Below, piece after piece: positions 5,397 to 7,027 of a stretch of DNA of 7,027 bases (positions are counted from its first letter, which is position 1; every line of letters starts with the position of its first letter). The stretch comes from an uncultured Chthonomonas sp. GTDB lineage: Bacteria > Armatimonadota > Chthonomonadetes > Chthonomonadales > CAJBBX01. The notes beneath the pieces were generated by a model. That model worked only from the letters and a program-made list of their open reading frames with translations. It did not search any database and had not been told where the DNA came from. The translations under genes were made by a program, and so were the position numbers. Location: NCBI GenBank assembly GCA_903886985.1, contig CAISOI010000482.1, positions 1-7,027 on the forward strand, written 5' to 3'.

Positions 5397-5981
5397 ATGG
5401 TCGCTACTACTGGGGAGTCCCTTTCCGATTATCTCGGATTGGATGAGGAACCGTGCAAAAGTATCCGCATCATTCAAAGCGGGGATCGAATCTCATTTAC
5501 TCCCGACGAAGCACTATTGCGGCGAGCTGTAGTCAATGCACGATTTGCCTTTTCCGCATTGGCGCTCGTTTCCTTATTTGTCGCCATGTGGTTTCCCGTG
5601 GCATTGTTGCTGACATTCATAGCCGCCTTTTGTGCGTGGAAACTACCGATGCGAATAATGGCACATGAGATGGTAGCGATTGATTCATCTCGGAATGTAA
5701 TTCTTGTTACTCAAAAAGGGATCAATCCGGGAACAGAGATCTCTGTAGATTATATTGCTTCCCTCCGTGGGGTTTACGAAACACAGGGTTGGGACTCTCG
5801 CAGCGTGGTTATGGCGGCAATGTCGAGCGGAGGCGACGTGCCGATTGTATTCCTGACTGGAACCGATGAAGCGGAAGCAGAATACGTTTGCCATGCACTG
5901 GGACGCATTTTAGACAAGCCCGCATCGTATACCGGACCATTTGGTGAGAAAAAGTGCTGTTATCCTGTACAATCCAGCTGA
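5397..5981 (+). CDS. Membrane-hairpin protein, hypothetical
   Basis: A 194-residue protein with a polar N-terminal part (about 1-44), including a likely strand (SIRIIQSGDRISFT, 22-35). Two adjacent hydrophobic segments follow (about 45-65 and 66-84) that would form a hairpin, leaving both ends on the same, probably cytoplasmic, side. Then comes a strand-rich C-terminal domain (about 90-160) that ends in an amphipathic helix (DEAEAEYVCHALGRIL) and a tail with Cys-Cys at 187-188. A strand before a membrane hairpin and more strands after it is seen in some bacterial proteins with PH-like folds split by a hairpin, but this is shape only. The start at 5397 has GGAG 6 bases upstream; in-frame alternatives are 5385 (ATG) and 5352 (GTG). 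A clear terminator follows 47 bases after the stop. No function can be assigned. Confidence 0.75.
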   Translation: MVATTGESLSDYLGLDEEPCKSIRIIQSGDRISFTPDEALLRRAVVNARFAFSALALVSLFVAMWFPVALLLTFIAAFCAWKLPMRIMAHEMVAIDSSRNVILVTQKGINPGTEISVDYIASLRGVYETQGWDSRSVVMAAMSSGGDVPIVFLTGTDEAEAEYVCHALGRILDKPASYTGPFGEKKCCYPVQSS

Positions 5982-6004
5982 CACTAAATTATAACAAGAT
6001 TGCG

Positions 6005-6021
6005 TTGTACAAGTAGTACAA
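6005..6021. repeat. Short inverted repeat before the terminator
   Basis: TTGTAC (6005-6010) and GTACAA (6016-6021) flank a 5-base loop, 23 bases after the preceding stop and just before the terminator stem. It may add to the 3' structure of that mRNA. It is short enough to be chance. Confidence 0.25.
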
Positions 6022-6028
6022 TAAGGTG

Positions 6029-6064
6029 TGGCGTCGGCACGATAGCCGGCGCCAATAATTTTTT
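6029..6064 (+). terminator. Intrinsic (Rho-independent) terminator
   Basis: TGGCGTCGGC (6029-6038) pairs with GCCGGCGCCA (6045-6054) in a 10-bp GC-rich stem with one G-U pair and a 6-base loop. Four bases later a run of six T (6059-6064) follows. It ends transcription of the gene at 5397-5981 and separates it from the next gene, which therefore needs its own promoter within about 33 bases or inside this region. Confidence 0.8.
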
Positions 6065-6081
6065 GTATGGCTCTTCCATAC
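6065..6081 (+). repeat. Small hairpin in the 5' region of the right-edge gene
   Basis: GTATGG (6065-6070) and CCATAC (6076-6081) flank a CTCTT loop. The hairpin lies directly after the terminator T run and 6 bases before the AGG (6088-6090) that serves the ATG at 6098. It could be an operator or an mRNA hairpin near the ribosome-binding site. Chance cannot be excluded for 6-bp arms. Confidence 0.3.
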
Positions 6082-6097
6082 TATGTCAGGTTGATAA

Positions 6098-7027
6098 ATG
6101 TCCGCTGATACAATGACTGTGCCACATTCATCCGTACCCGTCGCAATCGATGATCCCATCAATGCAAGAATTCTTGCCATTTCCGAAGATAGGCTTCAGG
6201 GATTTCAGATTGACCCATTGACGGCAATCTCTGTGCAATCCGGACTGCCACTTGAAACCGTAATCGAGCGCATTCGCGCTATGGTGTCCGCCGGGGTCAT
6301 TCGTCGGGTGCGACAGACTTTGATGGCAACTAACCTTGCTCCCGGAGCCCTTGTTGCATGGAAAGTTCCAGAAGACAGACTGCAATCCGCTTTCGATTAC
6401 ATGTTTCAACAGGATCCGTTTTCGGGACATGTGGTAATCCGATCGACCGATTCTGATACACCAGGTGCAAAATATCGCTTGTGGACGACATTGAAAATCC
6501 CTTCAGGATTTTCTATGAAAGCGCACTGTGAGTTCTTGTGCCGAGAGACCGGGGCTGAGTCATTCCTATTGCTTCCGGCAAAGGCACTGTTTGTGTTGGG
6601 TGTGGGTCATGTACGTCGCCGTGGAATGGAGCCAGGGAGTAAGGCTGAAGAGCGCGCAGAAGCAACAAACACAGAAATCGTAAAACTCACCGATCTCGAA
6701 TGGAGAACTCTTATTGCGCTCAAACGCGAGTTTGAACCTCACGAGATTGTTCAGAATCTGTGGGAAGCGCGCGCCGCAGAGGCGGATGTAGATTTGGAAA
6801 CCTTCTATTCCGTGGCCCGTGAGCTGAACGAACGCAAGGTGATTGGCCGATTTTCCACATTCTTAGAGCATTTCAAACCCCTCTCCACCGGTGAGCGCGT
6901 AACAAAATTTAATGCGCTGTTTCACTGGGCGGTGCCAAAAGGAATGGAGATGGAAGCCGGGCAAGAAGTCGGTAGATTTCATATCATGACTCACGCATAT
7001 TGGCGAGAGGGTGGTCCGGAATTCGCC
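6098..7027 (+). CDS. Two-unit Lrp/AsnC-type, siroheme-decarboxylase-like protein (3' end outside window)
   Basis: The first 310 codons of a gene open at the right edge. It has two similar units. Unit 1 has a winged-helix HTH (about 20-75: SVQSGLPLETVIERIRAMVSAGVIRR) and an AsnC-type ligand-binding domain (about 80-170). Unit 2 has an HTH (about 196-255) and the start of a second ligand domain. Such tandem units occur in the AhbA/AhbB and NirD/L/G/H group, which decarboxylate siroheme in heme and heme d1 synthesis; databases often label relatives as Lrp/AsnC regulators. Unit 2 shows H299-A-Y-W-R303, like the HxYxR motif of that group. The matching place in unit 1 (about 111-129, ending YRLWTTL) lacks it, so unit 1 may be structural. 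No other tetrapyrrole gene is visible, so a regulator is equally possible. An in-frame TAA directly before the ATG fixes the earliest start; AGG lies 7 bases upstream. Confidence 0.8.
   Translation, partial: MSADTMTVPHSSVPVAIDDPINARILAISEDRLQGFQIDPLTAISVQSGLPLETVIERIRAMVSAGVIRRVRQTLMATNLAPGALVAWKVPEDRLQSAFDYMFQQDPFSGHVVIRSTDSDTPGAKYRLWTTLKIPSGFSMKAHCEFLCRETGAESFLLLPAKALFVLGVGHVRRRGMEPGSKAEERAEATNTEIVKLTDLEWRTLIALKREFEPHEIVQNLWEARAAEADVDLETFYSVARELNERKVIGRFSTFLEHFKPLSTGERVTKFNALFHWAVPKGMEMEAGQEVGRFHIMTHAYWREGGPEFA

Noticed and set aside
5257..5532. A TTG-started frame of 91 codons before and into the membrane-hairpin gene.
   Set aside because: No Shine-Dalgarno, and its second half overlaps the better supported gene at 5397 in another frame.
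1..7027. CRISPR arrays, tRNA or rRNA genes, transposases or integrases.
   Set aside because: No regularly spaced long repeats, no tRNA-like cloverleaf noticed, and no recombinase motifs in any believable frame.

Overview
The window looks like a bacterial chromosome segment with balanced to slightly AT-rich base composition, compact genes on both strands and Shine-Dalgarno sites of the GGAG/AGGGAG type. The taxon cannot be fixed from the sequence. The two-unit Lrp/AsnC-like (siroheme-decarboxylase-like) protein at the right edge and the Cys-Gly-Gly-Gly-Gly lipoprotein recall Verrucomicrobiota or neighbouring phyla, but that is an impression from memory of such proteins and not a proof.

Layout. 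Positions 1-620 hold an ambiguous end of an upstream gene, a weak small ORF (44-304), an inverted repeat beside a strong Shine-Dalgarno-like sequence, and what may be a decayed reading frame. Then come two forward hypothetical envelope genes: a protein with one membrane anchor (622-1587) and a four-helix membrane protein (1666-2019). The second meets, tail to tail with 8 bases between, a reverse-strand lipoprotein gene (2987-2028). A 226-base divergent intergenic region with a 9-bp inverted repeat separates the lipoprotein from a forward membrane-anchored protein with a PH-like C-terminal part (3214-3690).

The most informative locus is 3864-5047. It encodes a class II Fic-domain AMP-transferase with an intact active-site motif, its own inhibitory helix and a C-terminal winged helix. 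Its start is covered by two tandem 12-8-12 dyads repeated at exactly 33 bp. The last half-site runs into the ATG, and a TACAAT -10 box is placed so that transcription should begin on the A of the ATG. The layout suggests an autoregulated, leaderless fic gene.

After a structured 349-base gap without a convincing gene come a membrane-hairpin protein (5397-5981), a clear intrinsic terminator (6029-6064), and the 5' 310 codons of a two-unit Lrp/AsnC-type protein that runs off the right edge. In this protein only the second unit keeps the His-x-Tyr-x-Arg motif.

Apart from fic and the right-edge gene, most genes are unrecognised envelope proteins. No transposase, integrase, tRNA, rRNA or CRISPR was seen. 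No multi-gene system is demonstrated; the strongest candidate for something undescribed is the fic operator and leaderless-start arrangement.
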